Below are positions 45,983-59,197 of a DNA stretch of 64,000 nucleotides, piece by piece; the stretch's first letter is position 1, and each line of letters begins with the position of its first letter. Source of the DNA: Lineus longissimus (Eukaryota > Nemertea > Pilidiophora > Heteronemertea > Lineidae); the NCBI RefSeq assembly GCF_910592395.1, contig NC_088323.1, positions 9,240,001-9,304,000 on the forward strand. Reading direction: 5' to 3'. A program made the translations under genes and the position numbers. The notes beneath the pieces were generated by a model. The model saw nothing but the letters and a program-made list of their open reading frames with translations, ran no database searches and was not told where the DNA came from.

Positions 45983-46135
45983 ACCTGGTTGACATGCAGA
46001 AGTTTGAGAATAAAAACGAAGATTACAGATACTTATTAACAGTAATAGATTTATTCAACCGTTACGCTTGGGCTCTAACAGTGTAGAGTAAGAGAGGAGA
46101 AGAATCAGAGATGCATTTAAAGTGACCTTCAGAGA
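45983..46135 (+). pseudogene. Polinton/Maverick-type integrase fragment
   Basis: The reading ADLVDMQKF then YRYLLTVIDLFNRYAWAL is the conserved start of the retroviral-like integrase core of Polintons, including the first catalytic Asp in ADLVDMQ and the second motif VIDLFNRYAW. A stop follows at about 46084 and homology continues in another frame (RDAFKVTFREAK). It is cut off at about 46140 where duplicated block I begins. The preceding 107-codon ORF (45575-45898) has no recognised relation. Dead relic. Confidence 0.65.
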
Positions 46136-46159
46136 GGCAAAAATATCGTACAACCATTG

Positions 46160-47025
46160 CACAGTGACCAGGAAGTGAGTTAAATTTAAGTCGCAACTGT
46201 GATCATGCCGCTATTCATGCCGAGTACCATGAAGTGTTCTCTGAAGATCTCTGTCCGTCTCCTCATCATTGCTGACATCCTCACCACATTCCTCGATCTC
46301 CTGCCTTATCAACGATATGTCATGTTCTTGATAGAATGCGTCTCCTTTCAGTCACAGTATTCCCTTTTCTTCTTGGTGTTTCAGTTCATCTTGTCTTATT
46401 TTCTTCTGGTCGATCATATTTTCTGCCATAAACTGTGACAGTTGTCGGCCTTTGTAACGAGTTTTTTAAATGTCTTTGGACACACCTGAGTACCAATGTC
46501 GACTACACCAGAATCAATCATCTTCTTAATTTCTCTCTAAATTGCACTCACTGACTGTTCCATGGGAATACTCATCCTTCAGGTCCCGTGCTCGTTCGAT
46601 AATGTCTCGTCCTGTAACAAGACGTGAATGATTGAGCTTATCGATGCCGACTCTATTTTCTAGTGCAAATTATTTAAGAATATAGCCTGTATTTGTTGGG
46701 GTTTCACCGTGTTTGTTAAATATAGGAAATCTATCTCGAGTCCATTCTGACCAGTTGATGTTTGATCCTCGATCAGTTCGCGTATATTTTCTAGGAATTC
46801 GCCTTTATCGAAATCGTACAGTGAGAAATGTATTCTTGACTTGTTCGAAGGAACTTCGTCTGACTTGCTTAGTCTTTCCATCAGCCATTGCTTTGCTGAA
46901 TCTTTAGTCTCTGAGAAACTTGAGAGCACCCGACGGTTGTACGAGGAAAACGATTCTCTACGCGCAATGAAGTTGTTATACGTATAAACATCATCCACAA
47001 GTCGGAATAGAGATTCTTCAATCAA
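46160..47025 (-). pseudogene. Coiled-coil-like coding remnant in block I, copy 2
   Basis: The 121-codon ORF at 46660-47025 (ESLFRLVDDVYTYNNFIARR, FSETKDSAKQWLMERLSKSD, FSLYDFDKGEFLENIREL) is longer than in copy 1 by 18 codons. It is followed, in other frames, by the same helical segment with the same internal TGA as in copy 1. Family unknown. Confidence 0.35.
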
Positions 47026-47669
47026 TGACGAAGTAAATGTATTTGAGTGTTAGAAAACTAATCTCTCTAACAGTCAAATACTTCGTTTTGATAAATATGT
47101 TAGTTACATTTTACAATGAGTGGGTATATGTTTACTACATACATGTATGTCCTGGAAGATCACTTCTCAAAATGAGAAATGTATACCATAATGGGCAAAC
47201 ATTTAAACCAGCAGTGCTTTATAAATCGTCCCACCCTGAAAAAAACCCTTTCGATGTCCTTTCCCAGCCACCATGCCAATGTGTCTATTCCATACGCATC
47301 GCATAGGCCGATTGTACGAGTCATATATAGGTCACATAATCGCCGAAGAAAATTCAACGAGTCATTCAAAAAATATGTACTTATACCTTACATATCGATG
47401 ATACTTAATATGATGTTTGATCAATGGAACTGGCCTCGATCATTTGCGCTGGTAGATAACCAGTCTAGGACTAATGAAATGCTTATATCAAACATTGCAG
47501 TACACGGGATCGTCAGTCAGGCAAAGCGCAATGAAGGAAAGAAGACCTGACCGACGACGGGTCGAGAGCACCGCCGTACCGCCGTTTAACTTGGTGTGCA
47601 CGCAACGACAGCAAATACTGTATCTATTGCAAAATAGGTTGCGAATATGAAAACTGAAATATTGGCTAC

Positions 47670-47952
47670 CTGCTTTTTCCAAAGCCGATGTCTTGTTTTC
47701 CGGTCCCGGCAATTCCAGCGCTTGGTAGCAGCAACCTTGTGAAGATGACATGTTCCCGTTATGGCCATCATGGCCGTTAAGGTAGTTGGTGGAAAAGGCA
47801 ACACACCACTGAATATTCGAACATGCCAAACCACATCGAAGAATCGACTGAACTCGTAAGATTGCATAAGTTAAATTATTAGCGGTTCCGCTGATGTGCA
47901 TTGCCATCAAATGGAATGAGGAAGACACTAAACTTGCTGAAGCTATGTTCAT
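47670..47952 (-). pseudogene. PAN/apple-like Cys-rich exon, copy 2, frameshift
   Basis: From ATG 47952: MNIASASLVSSSFHLMAMHI, NNLTYAILRVQSILRCGLAC, SNIQWCVAFS. The stops of copy 1 are absent, but a 5-base deletion relative to copy 1 (near 47760) shifts the frame after HDGHN, so the GTCHLHK segment lies in another frame. It ends at donor GCAG/GTAGCC as in copy 1. Cys pattern fits a PAN/apple or related extracellular domain; tentative. Confidence 0.4.
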
Positions 47953-48436
47953 TTTGGTCAGCACGTGCAATACTCCCCATCCAGTCACGAGAGGTTTCAA
48001 AGGGCGTACAGTTTATTCACAACAACATACATGAAAGGTAAAATAACACGTTTGCCATACAAAAAAAGGAATTAGGCATATCCCGCTTCGTTAGGTCAAT
48101 AGTTTGCCGAAAGTAAATCAATTCGAAGTAATTTGTGACGTCATTATCTGAACGTCGTGTAAATTTACCACTGAGATGAAAAATCGGAAAAAATATTTGA
48201 TCTCACAAAATAGGATATTGGTATCTCGACATAGACCGATAGCCTCGGATCCAATATCGAAGCACACTACCAGCCATCTTCCTGATCAGCGCCTCTGCTG
48301 TTGTGGCTCATCTGTTGTCGGAGGAAAATTGCCGCCTCGATATCGAAAACAAAGATTTTCCCCACATCATCAGAGCTCCACCTCAAGAGGTGCTCATCAG
48401 GATAAAGGTGGATTACGAAACCAACATGTTCTTTCC

Positions 48437-49769
48437 GTAACGGCTAACTAGACGGGTCAGAGGTTGGACATGCTACGTCACCCCAGATTCTGGCGGTGAC
48501 GCGGCATGTGACGTATGGGTGTTACCAGTGGTTACGGTGCAGCAATTTTGAATTGCTAATCAAGTATTCCCAGGTTGGAGAGGTTGGGGTTCAACCTCGT
48601 TTAACCAGGGGTCATTGCACGCTCCTATGGTCGCCTGCACTACCCCTGGTCACATGTTAAACCTAAACATATTTGGCACAATAGAACTTCATTAACACGG
48701 ATAATATATGGGCTAATGCTGATATAAAGCATGAATTGCCTCTACAAGAAAAGTGCCTCTTTTAGTCGGGCAGTCGGAGCAAAAAAGACCGAAGAAGCTC
48801 GTGTTACAAATGCAAATCGCGAGCAAAAGGAGTCGCCACTGTGAAAATAGCATCTAAAAAATCGCTACAGATAGTTTATTTTTATATTTAAAGCTCCACG
48901 TGGTAGTGGTGACCAGTGGCAATCTGTTGGCTGTTCTATAAACACAGTATGTGGTATCTGACCTGACCTGATTGGCTAGTGTTCATGGCTGATGAGTATC
49001 TGGGACATGCTAGCATGTGATGTCACTCCCGCCAAATATCCACATGGCTACAGTATTTTTTGAGTGGTTTTGCAGTTGAGCTGTGTGGTTTGTTCAGTAA
49101 ACTCAACAGCTTTTGAATAGCCCTGAAGTTGTCATTCCATCTTCTTACACGACTGTCCAACGAGAGCCAAGCAAATTCTTGGTTTCTTGTCCAAACCATC
49201 TTCATGAAAAGTATAATGATACTTTTCACTTGACTCTTCAAGAAACAAAGAAATATTCCAGGGATCAATTGCCAGGGTTCTTCATTAGTGCTATTCATTC
49301 TACAAAGGCATTTTTATCACGAGATATGGGAACAGCTCGGGGTAGCAGTTGCCACGTACTTGAACATGAGAAATTCAACTAAAATGAAATTAATTCACAC
49401 CCAGCTTGGACAGTCAGTCTAAAAAGTGGGTTTCAGGTTTCAATATAGCTTTTCACTACTGATAACAGGAGTAGGAAAGCCTGCAGTTTCCCATTTATTT
49501 GCCTGATGTCCTTTTGGAAGAAAATGTAACAATATCTGAATGTGGAATCTTTACTGATATTATGGACATAAGTCTGTGCTGACATGGATTATAAAATTCA
49601 GCTTGGATTATGAATTAGGATTCATCATTTGTGAATACAAACCCAAAATTATTTGGTGAAATTTGCTGGTAGGGCTCCTTATCCTTCTGCATGTCTTATT
49701 GCATGGACAGGTGTGAGAAATTAGTCATGTGCTCAGTGTTTACATTGCAGTGTCATGAATCTATTAGCT
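48437..49769. repeat. Duplicated block II, copy 2
   Basis: Partner of 29847-30896. It contains an extra segment of about 400 bp (49043-49450) flanked by sequence that is continuous in copy 1. Short ORFs on both strands in that segment are not recognised. Confidence 0.85.
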
Positions 49770-49857
49770 ATTGCAATACAACCTGATCCATCACACATGA
49801 TAACCCGCCACGTACAGCCTCGAAGAATACTCAATGCTTTCAAATAAGATCTAACTA

Positions 49858-49977
49858 CCCCCCCCCCCCCCCCCACACACACACGCACGTACGCAACTGG
49901 ACTTCCAACTAGATAAGACGGTTGACCTCCGGCAGATGGAATAGACGGTTGCCCTCCCCCCCCCCCCCCCCCCCCCC
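49858..49977. repeat. Poly(C)/(AC)n low-complexity tract
   Basis: Runs of 17 C (49858-49874) and 22 C (49956-49977) with an (AC)n stretch between. Run lengths may be unreliable in the assembly. Confidence 0.9.
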
Positions 49978-52013
49978 GTTGGATGGACTCTTTGTGTATT
50001 TTACTGCAAGGATCCGTTGGCCCCCTGGCGGATGATGGGCACCTCTATTACAGGCCACGTCGTCTTTTGTTCGCCCCATTGTGCTATTGCTCGGGTTAGG
50101 CACAGGGACAAACATTCGATAGACCAGGCATTTACCTCCCTTCACCTGTTTTCTCCCATGGCCAACTGTACGTGCGGCTCCAGAGCCAGGACATTCAAAC
50201 ACACGTCCAAGTTGAGACCACCAACACCCATTGAGTGCAAGACAAAAGAACAATAACACAAAATGTAGTCTTTAAAGAAATCCTGTAGCCAACTAAATGC
50301 ATACATCTCTTCCTAAGACATTTCATCTCAACAACACCTTTCACACGTTGGATAACCGTAGCGGTTTAGCGACGAAATGTACGGTTAAACGAACTGGCGC
50401 TTATGAAAGTCAGTATATGAAATAAAATATGGAAGATGTGAATACATTTTTGCGATGAAGCGGCCTGCATGGGCTCTTGCTGGATACAATTTACTATCCT
50501 TCAGATCATAACGCGGTGGTTTTTGTCGTTTATAAGGCTATTTGATTACAATTTTAAACGAGTTTGGTAGGGTGCCACATAATCGCTGTCTGGTCAACGT
50601 TAGGCCATCACATTTCCTTCGAAGCTGTGGAGTTCACCTCTGGATATGTTTTCTGTGGTATTTCATTCGAAATTCTGCCTTTTTCTTAATTTTTCGTGAT
50701 TTTGACGGATTTCTGCAATGATCTGACATGACGAGTACGAGTACGAGTACGGTTCAGCGACTTCACCTTGTAGAGTTTAACAAAGCAATCTGTTTCCGAC
50801 GTATACTGCATGCAGCACTCAATGGCACGGTACCGGCGTGGTGATCCCAGTCCTTTTCGTCTCCATGGACATCCTATCAATAATCATGAAGGTTCATATA
50901 AAACAGAACAAAAAGGTATAAGCAAACAACAATTTGAATTATATTATTTCACTTAAACGTTCAACAAACAAGTTTTTCTCCGAGCAACGGTGTGTGACGT
51001 GTGTATAAAATGGACGCTCAATCACCACAAGACACCTCAAATATAGCACTGGCGTGAACTTTTGCAAGTGTGCGGTGTGCGACAAGGCCTACAAGCATAA
51101 AATGCACTCTCCGGGATGGTGTATGAGATAATGTTAGTCGTTTTGCGTCTTTCATGATGTCGACATCTGGTGTCATTTACGTTAATCACGGTCATGACAA
51201 ACTTTCTCTCGTCATTCGAGTCATTCGAGTGGTATGTATATGGCTTTTCATGAGATGAGGATAGTGGCATTTGAGGCAATGACATAGTGACATTGAATTA
51301 TTTCCCGGTATATGAACTTTACCCAAAGCGGTTTGTAAATATATAAATAAGTATTATTTTGGTTAAAGAAATTGAACTCATTTTGTAGTTATCACTTCTT
51401 GTTTTTGTAGAGCTACGGAACATTTTTGGTCTCTCCGACCGGATTTATTAGCCGGTTTTGCTAGTGTTTTTTTTTTAGTTTTGAGTATTTTGAGATACAT
51501 TCATGAACACTACTGGTTAACTTAAAGTGAGTCGGATTTCTTGTGGCAAAAATTGTGTTACACATCAATTTGTCGTGTACAATTGGTCGGACCTTTTGAA
51601 TACGGTATTACTTCATCGATGTGATTGTGATTATTATTATGTGCATTGGTTGATTGATTGAATTGAATTTCACCTTTGCATATAATTATACAGTTGTGTA
51701 CATTTATGTAACCTGGTGCATGCTTTTGACATGCTAGGTTGGTGATGAATACTTTCATACACACGTTTTCATTAATTTGTGCATACTGGTACATGCTTTT
51801 GTCATGTTTGAGCAGTGTTTGCTTTGCATACAATTTACTTGTGTTGAGTTCATGTATTTTTCACGCAGTGAATTACTTTGTGATGAGTTCAACAGAATAG
51901 AGCGTCTGAATATTATTAAGCCTTTCCAATGTAACAACAGAGTATTTTCTCATTTGAGTAACATTCAGAGTGTTGAGGAGTTCTAGCCTATGACTGTATA
52001 CGTATTTGTCATT
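49978..52013. other. No gene recognised
   Basis: Short ORFs only. The last part (about 51300-52013) is T-rich and may belong to the 5' long terminal repeat of the following BEL/Pao element, but I could not match it to the 3' end. Confidence 0.4.
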
Positions 52014-52109
52014 GCTATGAGGTATCATTTCAAAGTTTAAAGGTTAAGAATATTTATCACTGCTGTGAGGTATCAAATCAAAGTTTAAAGGTTAAGAATA
52101 TTTATCACA
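52014..52109. repeat. 48-bp tandem duplication
   Basis: GCT(A/G)TGAGGTATCA.. through AAGGTTAAGAATATTTATCA repeated twice back to back with three or four differences. Confidence 0.9.
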
Positions 52110-52367
52110 GCTTCTAGAGTTTGTGGCATGTTTTGGGTCACAAATTTTGATCAATATTCATGAGTTTCTGAGTTTCTGAGTAGATTTGTAACTCTACTTT
52201 TGAGTTTCCGAGTTTTTAGTACATAGTTATGATTCAACAATAGGTGCCTTGACTATCTGTGATTACAATTTCAACTCAAGTTTGAGAGTTTACTTGTACC
52301 AATTTGTGTATAATTCTGGGTTTTTTTCCCCTCCTTCTCTCTGAAAATTTAGTTTGCATTCCCAAAA

Positions 52368-55300
52368 TGGCCCAATTAACTGCATTGACAGAAAAGCGGC
52401 GTATTTGTCGTATGCGGTACACAAAGTGTGAGACAATAGTCACTGAACTACAAGCAACTGTGACGACAGTTTAAAAACTGAGAGTGATGATGAAGAAGAG
52501 ATTAAACTTAGCATCTGACAAGCAATAAAAGCATTTGCTAAGCTCGAGGATGTTTACAATGAGCTAGTTGAAATACAGAGTGTGATAAGAATATCATCCT
52601 GATAATGAGAAGCGTTTGAAAGGCGTCACTGACGATCGAGAGGCACATTACACCAAATCATATTTGCGAGTAAGTGCAAAGAATACGCGTCTGGATATTG
52701 ATTTGTCCAAACCTCCCAGTCACGACGAAGATGACAAGAAGAGTAAGGAAAGTTTTACCCCTGAAATGTTCACTGAGTGTTTTGCTAAAGCTATGGCTTC
52801 AATGATCACTGGTATAACGGAGGATAAGTTAGGTTGGTACTCTCACACATAAGAAACGTGTGATACAGATTCCTAAATTTAAATGAGGCCAGTGGAAGGA
52901 GCTTGTAGAATCGGAAGTCAGCAAACCTGGTTATTCAGATGTGGAGAAAGCACATCTTGTGATTTCCGCCCTTGATGGGGATGTCGCCAAGTTAGTTGCT
53001 TCATTGAAATACCCTAGATATGAAGAGATCATTAAGTTTTTGGAAAACAGATATGGAGATGTACTTTCCCGATTGGAAAACGCGGTCAACAAGATAGCTA
53101 ATGCCCCTGTGATTACCTCAACAACAGTAAAGGAGTTGGATCGGTTTTACAATAAGCTTTTGGCATATTGGAATTACTTACATAAAAGGACGAAAGAAGA
53201 CGCAAAGGTTGTTGAGTGCAGCTGGACACTTTCTGATCTAGTCAGGCCAAAATTACCTAAGAGTCTCGTCAAAAGGTGGGATGGTGAGCGTATCAAGGAG
53301 GAGAAGAGACTCAAGGAGAAAGCCAGTTTTTCCCATCACCTTTGACGTATTGTTGGAGACGTTGCAAGATGCCTTACAAGTGGCCAGGAGAGCCGAGCAT
53401 TTACCAGCGGCTAAACCCAAGAAAAAGATGTAGGAAAAGATCCATAGCCATAGCGAAACACCGAGAGCAACCAGTCATGCCCTTAACGTCAAAAAGAAGG
53501 AAGCGGGACGCGGATATCGATCTTCGTCATCCGGTTCAAGATGTGTGTTCTGTGATGACAGTCACCCATCCTATTTATGTCCCAAAGTGAAAGGTATGTC
53601 AGTACAGGACAGATGTGAACGGGTAAAACGGTCCAGAGCCTGTTTTAACTACTTGAGTTTTGTCCAAAATTGTAAGTCTTCACATTGTAGAGAGTGTGGG
53701 AAAAATCACCATACTTTGCTTCATACACCGAAACCAGATGAGACGCTGGCAAAGAGCCCTTCATCCGAGAAAAGGGATGAGAAAATTGCCTCGTCAACAG
53801 GACTCGTGAAGTCAAGTGGAGGCCAAAGTAAGATTTTGATGCAGTCATGTGTCGTTAAGCTAGAATCAAAATGCGCAATAACACGAGGCAGGGTTCTCTT
53901 TGACAGTGGGAGCGGTGTCAGTTTCATTAGTAAGAAAATGACCAGAACATTAGGATTGAGTGGTCCTATAGTGGATGCAGAGTTCACCCTTGCAGGGAGG
54001 TGGTGTCATGAACCTCAAGACCGAGCGAGTTAGATTTCACTTGTCATCAGCCATTCCAAATTTGAAAGGAGAGGTCTTCGAGATAATGGCTTACGTAATG
54101 GAGAAGCCGAGTGAAGCCTAGGGAAGGTTGATGTTGACATTTCAAGTTTGCCACATTTGAAAGGTATGTAGTTGGCAGACCCGTATGGTACATGGTACCT
54201 GCACAGTCGATGTCATGTTGGGGATAGAAGACAGCCTGAATATCTTACTAGACAAGATAATCAAGGGACCATGGCCGAGAGACACTCCAGTGGCACAAAA
54301 GAGTCACGTGGGATGGATTTTGTGCGGAGCGATACCGGCAACAAAGTCTGAAAATGAGAATGTCTCTGGTGTAAATCGTTTTTCCTTCCACATTAAGGAT
54401 GAAACAGAGATGAAACAGAGATGAAACATTGGGAGACAGACCATATTGGCATACTGCCAAATGAGAGCAAAGGTCAAACGGATCTTGAGAATTATGCACT
54501 ACTACAGCATGCTGAGAAAACACACATAGTAGATGATCGTTATGAGACAAGCTTGTTACGTCATCTAAACTTTGTTTAGCGGAACCTGAGGAGCAACAAG
54601 TCACTAGCTGTCAATAGATCGATAGGACTGGAGAAACAACTTAAGATGGATCCAGTATTGACTGAGCATTACACATCACAAATTCATGATTTATTGGTAA
54701 ATATCATAGCAGAGAAGGTCACCGAGTGGCACGAGCCAGTGAATCGACAGGTTTGGTACTTGCCCCATCATCCTGTGGTCAAGATGGACAGAGAAACAAC
54801 CAACGTCCGAGTTGTTTTCGACAGATCAATGAGAGGTCATGAGGGTCATTCACTGAATGACACGCTCCTGCCAGGACCAGCACTCCAGCTTGATCTACCT
54901 GGAGTCCTGATGAGGTTTAGAAAACATAAGGTTGCAATCGTGGCCGACATAGAGAAAATGTTTTTTTTAAACTTTAAGATGAGAGAGGTTGATAGAGACA
55001 TGCAGCGATTCTTTTGGCGAGAACTAGATACTGATAAGGAGCCTGATATCTATCGTCTGACAACTGTGACGTTTGGTTTTTAAACTCCATCCCACTTTTC
55101 CAGTATTAAGACAGTTCTTGATAATGTGGAGACTTAACGAGATATATATTTCCGAAGGCTGTAACAGAAATGGAGGAAAATATATTTGTCGACGACGTTT
55201 TGACTGGTGATAGTGCTGTGGAGGAGGCTGCAGTTCTAGCGTTGGATCTCAAGACGGTTCTGGGGTCTGGAGGTTGGCTGTTGAGAAAGTTTCTTTCCAA

Positions 55301-57993
55301 CAAACATGAGGCATTGGCACTGTTGGACGCGAGAGATTTATAGCAGCACAATACACCAAGACTGTGATTGGTACTGAGTCTACAACCAAGACTTTAGGAG
55401 TGCGATATGAGCCAAGGGATGACGTTCTGATCTTCTCCTTCTGCGATAAGATGGACGACATTGGATATGAAACGATGTGCACCGTCTTGAAACAACTACA
55501 CAGAGTTTACGATCCCATAGGTATAGATTCATACTTTACAGTCATTGCCAAGCAGATTTCCAGAGGTCATCGTTGACCGGCCTAGGCTGGGATGAGCATG
55601 TAGCAGAGGATCCAGAGCAACTAAGATGGAAGAACGAAGTTCCTGACCTTGATGAGATCAAGGTAGCGAGATGTTTGATTCCCGACGAATCCTCAACACC
55701 AACTTATACACTGCATGGATTTGGTGATGCCAGTGAAGCAGTTTTTATGGTGCAGCCGTTTATTTGCGTGAAGCGGATAGAGGATCAGACAGAGTTCACA
55801 CAGCATTACTAATGTGCCAAAACAAGAGTTGTACCTGTTGGAAAAAGGCGAACTATACCAGAACTAGAGTTGATGGACGCCCTCATAAATGCACGATTGA
55901 TCAACTATGTTGAAAAGGAGCTGAAGCTGAAGATCGATGAGAAGATATGTTGGACACATTCTCAAATGGTACTGCATTGGATACGTCAGCCGGCTTACAC
56001 CTGGCAACCTTTTGTAGCCAACCGTGTATCAGAAAGTCAAGAACTAGTCAATCCAAGCAGATGGAGATATGTCCCTGGGAAGCAAAATCCAGCGGATCTT
56101 TGTTCAAGAGGAATATAAGCCAGTGCTTTGGTAGAAGCAACAATGTGGTGAGATGAACCTACATTTCTTAGAAGTGATGAAGAGTGGCCAAGTCAACCCG
56201 TTGTGAAGGCAGTGGGAATAGAAGAAGCGGTGAAGAAGTCTAAGCACAAAGTCGGTGTCTTCAACGTCACGGAAGCAGATCCTGATGAATCCGACTAGCA
56301 AAAGATACTAGAACTTGGTGAAAAGGTTTTCATCTCTTCATCAGGGTAATGACACTAGTGAGAAGCTGGCTGAAACATCATGGAGAGAAGAAGACAGGTT
56401 TAGACGAGGGGAGCATAGATGAGGGGAGTATTGGTGTTACTGTCGCAGAGCGCGAGGAGGAAGTGTTGAAATGGATCCAATGGGCTCAACGAAAGAATTT
56501 CAGCGAAGAAATAGAGAGTTTAAAAAGGGGTGAGAATGTCCCGAAAAACAGCATCTTAGGAAAGTTGGATCCATATTAGGATGACGGGAAGGAAGTTCTC
56601 AGAGTAATACAGTGAACTCCGGAGGAAACGAGAAACCCCATCATTCTGCCAACTCATAACCATTTCATTGACAAGCTTGTTATGCATTATCATACTACGA
56701 ATCGTCGCATAGGTGCAGCACAGACCTTAGCCAGTATGAGGAGTAGATATTGGTTGATGCATGGACGACAAGAGGTCAGGAGAATCATAAACCATTATCA
56801 GGTATGCAGGGAACCAATGAAGCTATCACAGAAGATTGCACCATTGCCTACCGGACTATCGGACTTCTTTGATTCCCGGATTTACAAATATCGGAGTTGA
56901 CTTTGCTGGCCCTCTTTATGTGAATATCAATATTGGATTGAACAAGAAATTAAAACTTACATCGGTTTGTTTACCTGAATGGTGACTAGAGCAGTTCATC
57001 TAGAGCTGGTCGAGGATTTGACGACAGAACACTTCCTAATGGCACTGATGAGGAGAATGATAAACAGACGAGGGCAGTTTCATAAGATTTATTCTGACAA
57101 TGCCAAGACATTTAAAAAAGCAGCCAGTATCTTATTGAGAATATCTTAAACAGTAAAGAATCTCCGAGATCAACTTGGTCGAATAGGAATAACTTGGTGT
57201 TGGTGTTTTATCACAGAACGAGCTCCATGGCATGGAGGATTCTATGAGAGAATGGTTCGAAGAGTGAAAACCACACTGGAAAGAATTCTAGGCAAGTCTA
57301 GACTTTCTTTCGTGGAAATGGAGACAACATTAACAGAAGTAGGAGCTCAGATCAACTCTCGGCCGCTGACTGTGGTAGCGAGTGACAAGAAGGATCTCGT
57401 GGCTTAACACCAGGACATCTCACCATTGGACAAATCCCAGAGATCTTACCTGATCTGGACAAAGAAACGAAGACAATCCCGTTAGGAAAACGCTGGGTTT
57501 ACCAAAAACGACTTTCGAAGATGTTCTGGAATAGATGGAAGATACGAGAACATGCTGGAGCTGAACTGTTTACCGAGATGGGTCAAAACACAACCTAACC
57601 TTAAAGTGGGCGATGTTGTTCTTTTGGATGATGATCAAAAGAGACAAGAATAGTTGCTGGGAAGAATTACAGACGTTTTTCCAGGAAGGGATTGAATTAG
57701 TTCGCTCAGTGAATGTAAAGACATCTGGAGGAATGAGGAGACGCCCGATACAACGTTTGTGGTTGTTAGAGCCGGAAGAGGATTGAGACTACCATACTGG
57801 ACATGTCTATCTAGCAGCACGCTAAATGCCTTTTGCTCTTTGCTAGCAAGAGTAAAGGATATTTAAAACTGAACCACCACTTTATTGTAACATTAAAAGA
57901 TGACCCATTTGGATTTTTTTGTTTCTAGTACAATGCGGTTACTTTTCACTATAAGTGTGAAAATTTCGTCCGCTCAATTTTCAGAGGGGAGAA
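52368..57993 (+). pseudogene. BEL/Pao LTR retrotransposon polyprotein, heavily mutated
   Basis: Domains appear in BEL/Pao order but in many frames with numerous stops. They are a Gag start near 52368 (MAQLTALTEKRR), a Gag core (52941-53345, KYPRYEEIIKFLENRYGDV) and zinc-knuckle-like Cys/His clusters (53545-53710, CRECGKNHHTLLH). An aspartic protease site DSGSG (about 53902) is followed by reverse transcriptase (54646-55210, with FVDDVLTG near 55183). RNase H with GFGDASEA (about 55720), integrase zinc region (56680-56830), integrase core remnants (56895-57400, PWHGGFYERMV) and a C-terminal domain (57600-57790, RRPIQRLWLLEPEE) complete it. A purine tract GAGGGGAGAA precedes a likely 3' LTR starting TGTTCGG at 57994. 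No matching 5' LTR was found. An old, dead copy. Confidence 0.85.
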
Positions 57994-58380
57994 TGTTCGG
58001 TCGTGAATGATAAACTTTATTTTTTGAAGCCAACTTTGTATAAATATTGTATTAATGCTGTTTGCTAGATATATTTTGCTGTCACCTGGTTAAGATTTTC
58101 TCAATTAAATTTGGTTTCTTCCTCAATTTTGCCCTTCCCTTCTTCCCTTACCAATTTACAAGATGGCAGTTCCGCACATGTGAATTTGCGCTCCTAATAT
58201 GAGGACAATATTAGCCCATTCAAAGAGGTTAGATAAGTTGGGAACAATCTGATATGGAGGCAGAAGTGTAACTAAACAGGTGACAGGAAGTCAGTATCTG
58301 TGAGATGGGACTTTAATTCATGTTTGATACTTCTTAGAACGGTGTACATTCGTGCAGTGAAACTGTTAGCCAGTGTTCAT
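57994..58380 (+). repeat. Probable 3' LTR region of the BEL/Pao element
   Basis: Begins TGTTCGGTCGTG right after the polypurine tract. The right boundary is unknown because no second copy was seen. Confidence 0.35.
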
Positions 58381-58469
58381 TTTATATGCAGTGTACGAAC
58401 GAGGCCTTCAGCAATGCACTTCATCATTATGATACCTTCTGGGAATTCCGTCGTCGTGTGTGCAACCCA

Positions 58470-58560
58470 GTTTGGATGAGCCCTGTCATGGGAAATCTAT
58501 TGTTCAACGGAGTTGTGGATAAGCCCAGTCATAGGAAATCCATTGTTTGTGAGGCTGGGT
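58470..58560. repeat. ~47-bp tandem duplication
   Basis: AGCCC(T/A)GTCAT(G/A)GGAAATC then (T/C)ATTGTT occurs at about 58480 and 58527. Confidence 0.7.
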
Positions 58561-58602
58561 TCACATAGAACTATACGGTATTCGGTATACGCTATTCGGC
58601 AG

Positions 58603-58785
58603 TTCGGACAGTTCAGACGAAGAAGATTTGTCTCTCCTCCTCTTAGCCGAGGATGAAGCTGACCAGGCACAAAGACCAAAGAAAGAAAGAACAGAATGGG
58701 TGCGGCAGCACTTTACGATGATACCTCTGTTGGGGGAGTACCACAGGACATTTAAAAACCTCATGGATCATCCAGATGTTAATTA
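58603..58785 (+). pseudogene. Possible Harbinger-type transposase N-terminus
   Basis: An open stretch reads SSDSSDEEDLSLLLLAEDEA, then KKERTEWVRQHF and LLGEYHRTFKNLMDHPD, ending in TAA. An acidic start followed by WVR..........GEYH/F is typical of PIF/Harbinger transposase N-termini. Nothing downstream matches the DDE domain. GGCTGGGTTCACATAGAACT upstream could be an element end. Weak. Confidence 0.3.
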
Positions 58786-59197
58786 AAAGAATCATTTAGT
58801 TTATTAGTAATAAAACATGTAATGAAGGCCTGTACTTAGAAATTGCAATAAAAATGACATTTGCCAAAATATCATTTGATCTCTTCATGCCATACAGGAC
58901 ATGCTTGATGATGAAAAGTGGAATGCAACGATTTCAAGTTCAGTCTAAATTCGATGCAAGGATTTAAACCGAGACTCTGGTGTATAAGTTCCGAAATATC
59001 AACATTAATAAGAAATGATAACTTCGCCTTAAATAACTAACTTCTGATCGCAGAATAGTGTAAACCACTTGAAACGTCAAGGTGATGATCAACACTGATT
59101 GTGTAAAGACAAACTTGTTATCGAAACAATAACTTACAATATCTTCGGTCTCAAAATTTCTTTTGACCTGTGTCATCGGTATTCACACCATTTTAAT

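Larger units (their letters stand above)
46147..48434. repeat. Duplicated block I, copy 2
   Basis: Partner of 22293-24511. At its right end it joins directly to block II (48437), unlike copy 1, where 5.3 kb intervenes. Confidence 0.9.

Noticed and set aside
47179-47550. 123-codon plus-strand ORF in duplicated block I
   Set aside because: It is opposite the pseudogene strand, broken in copy 1, and shows no domain.
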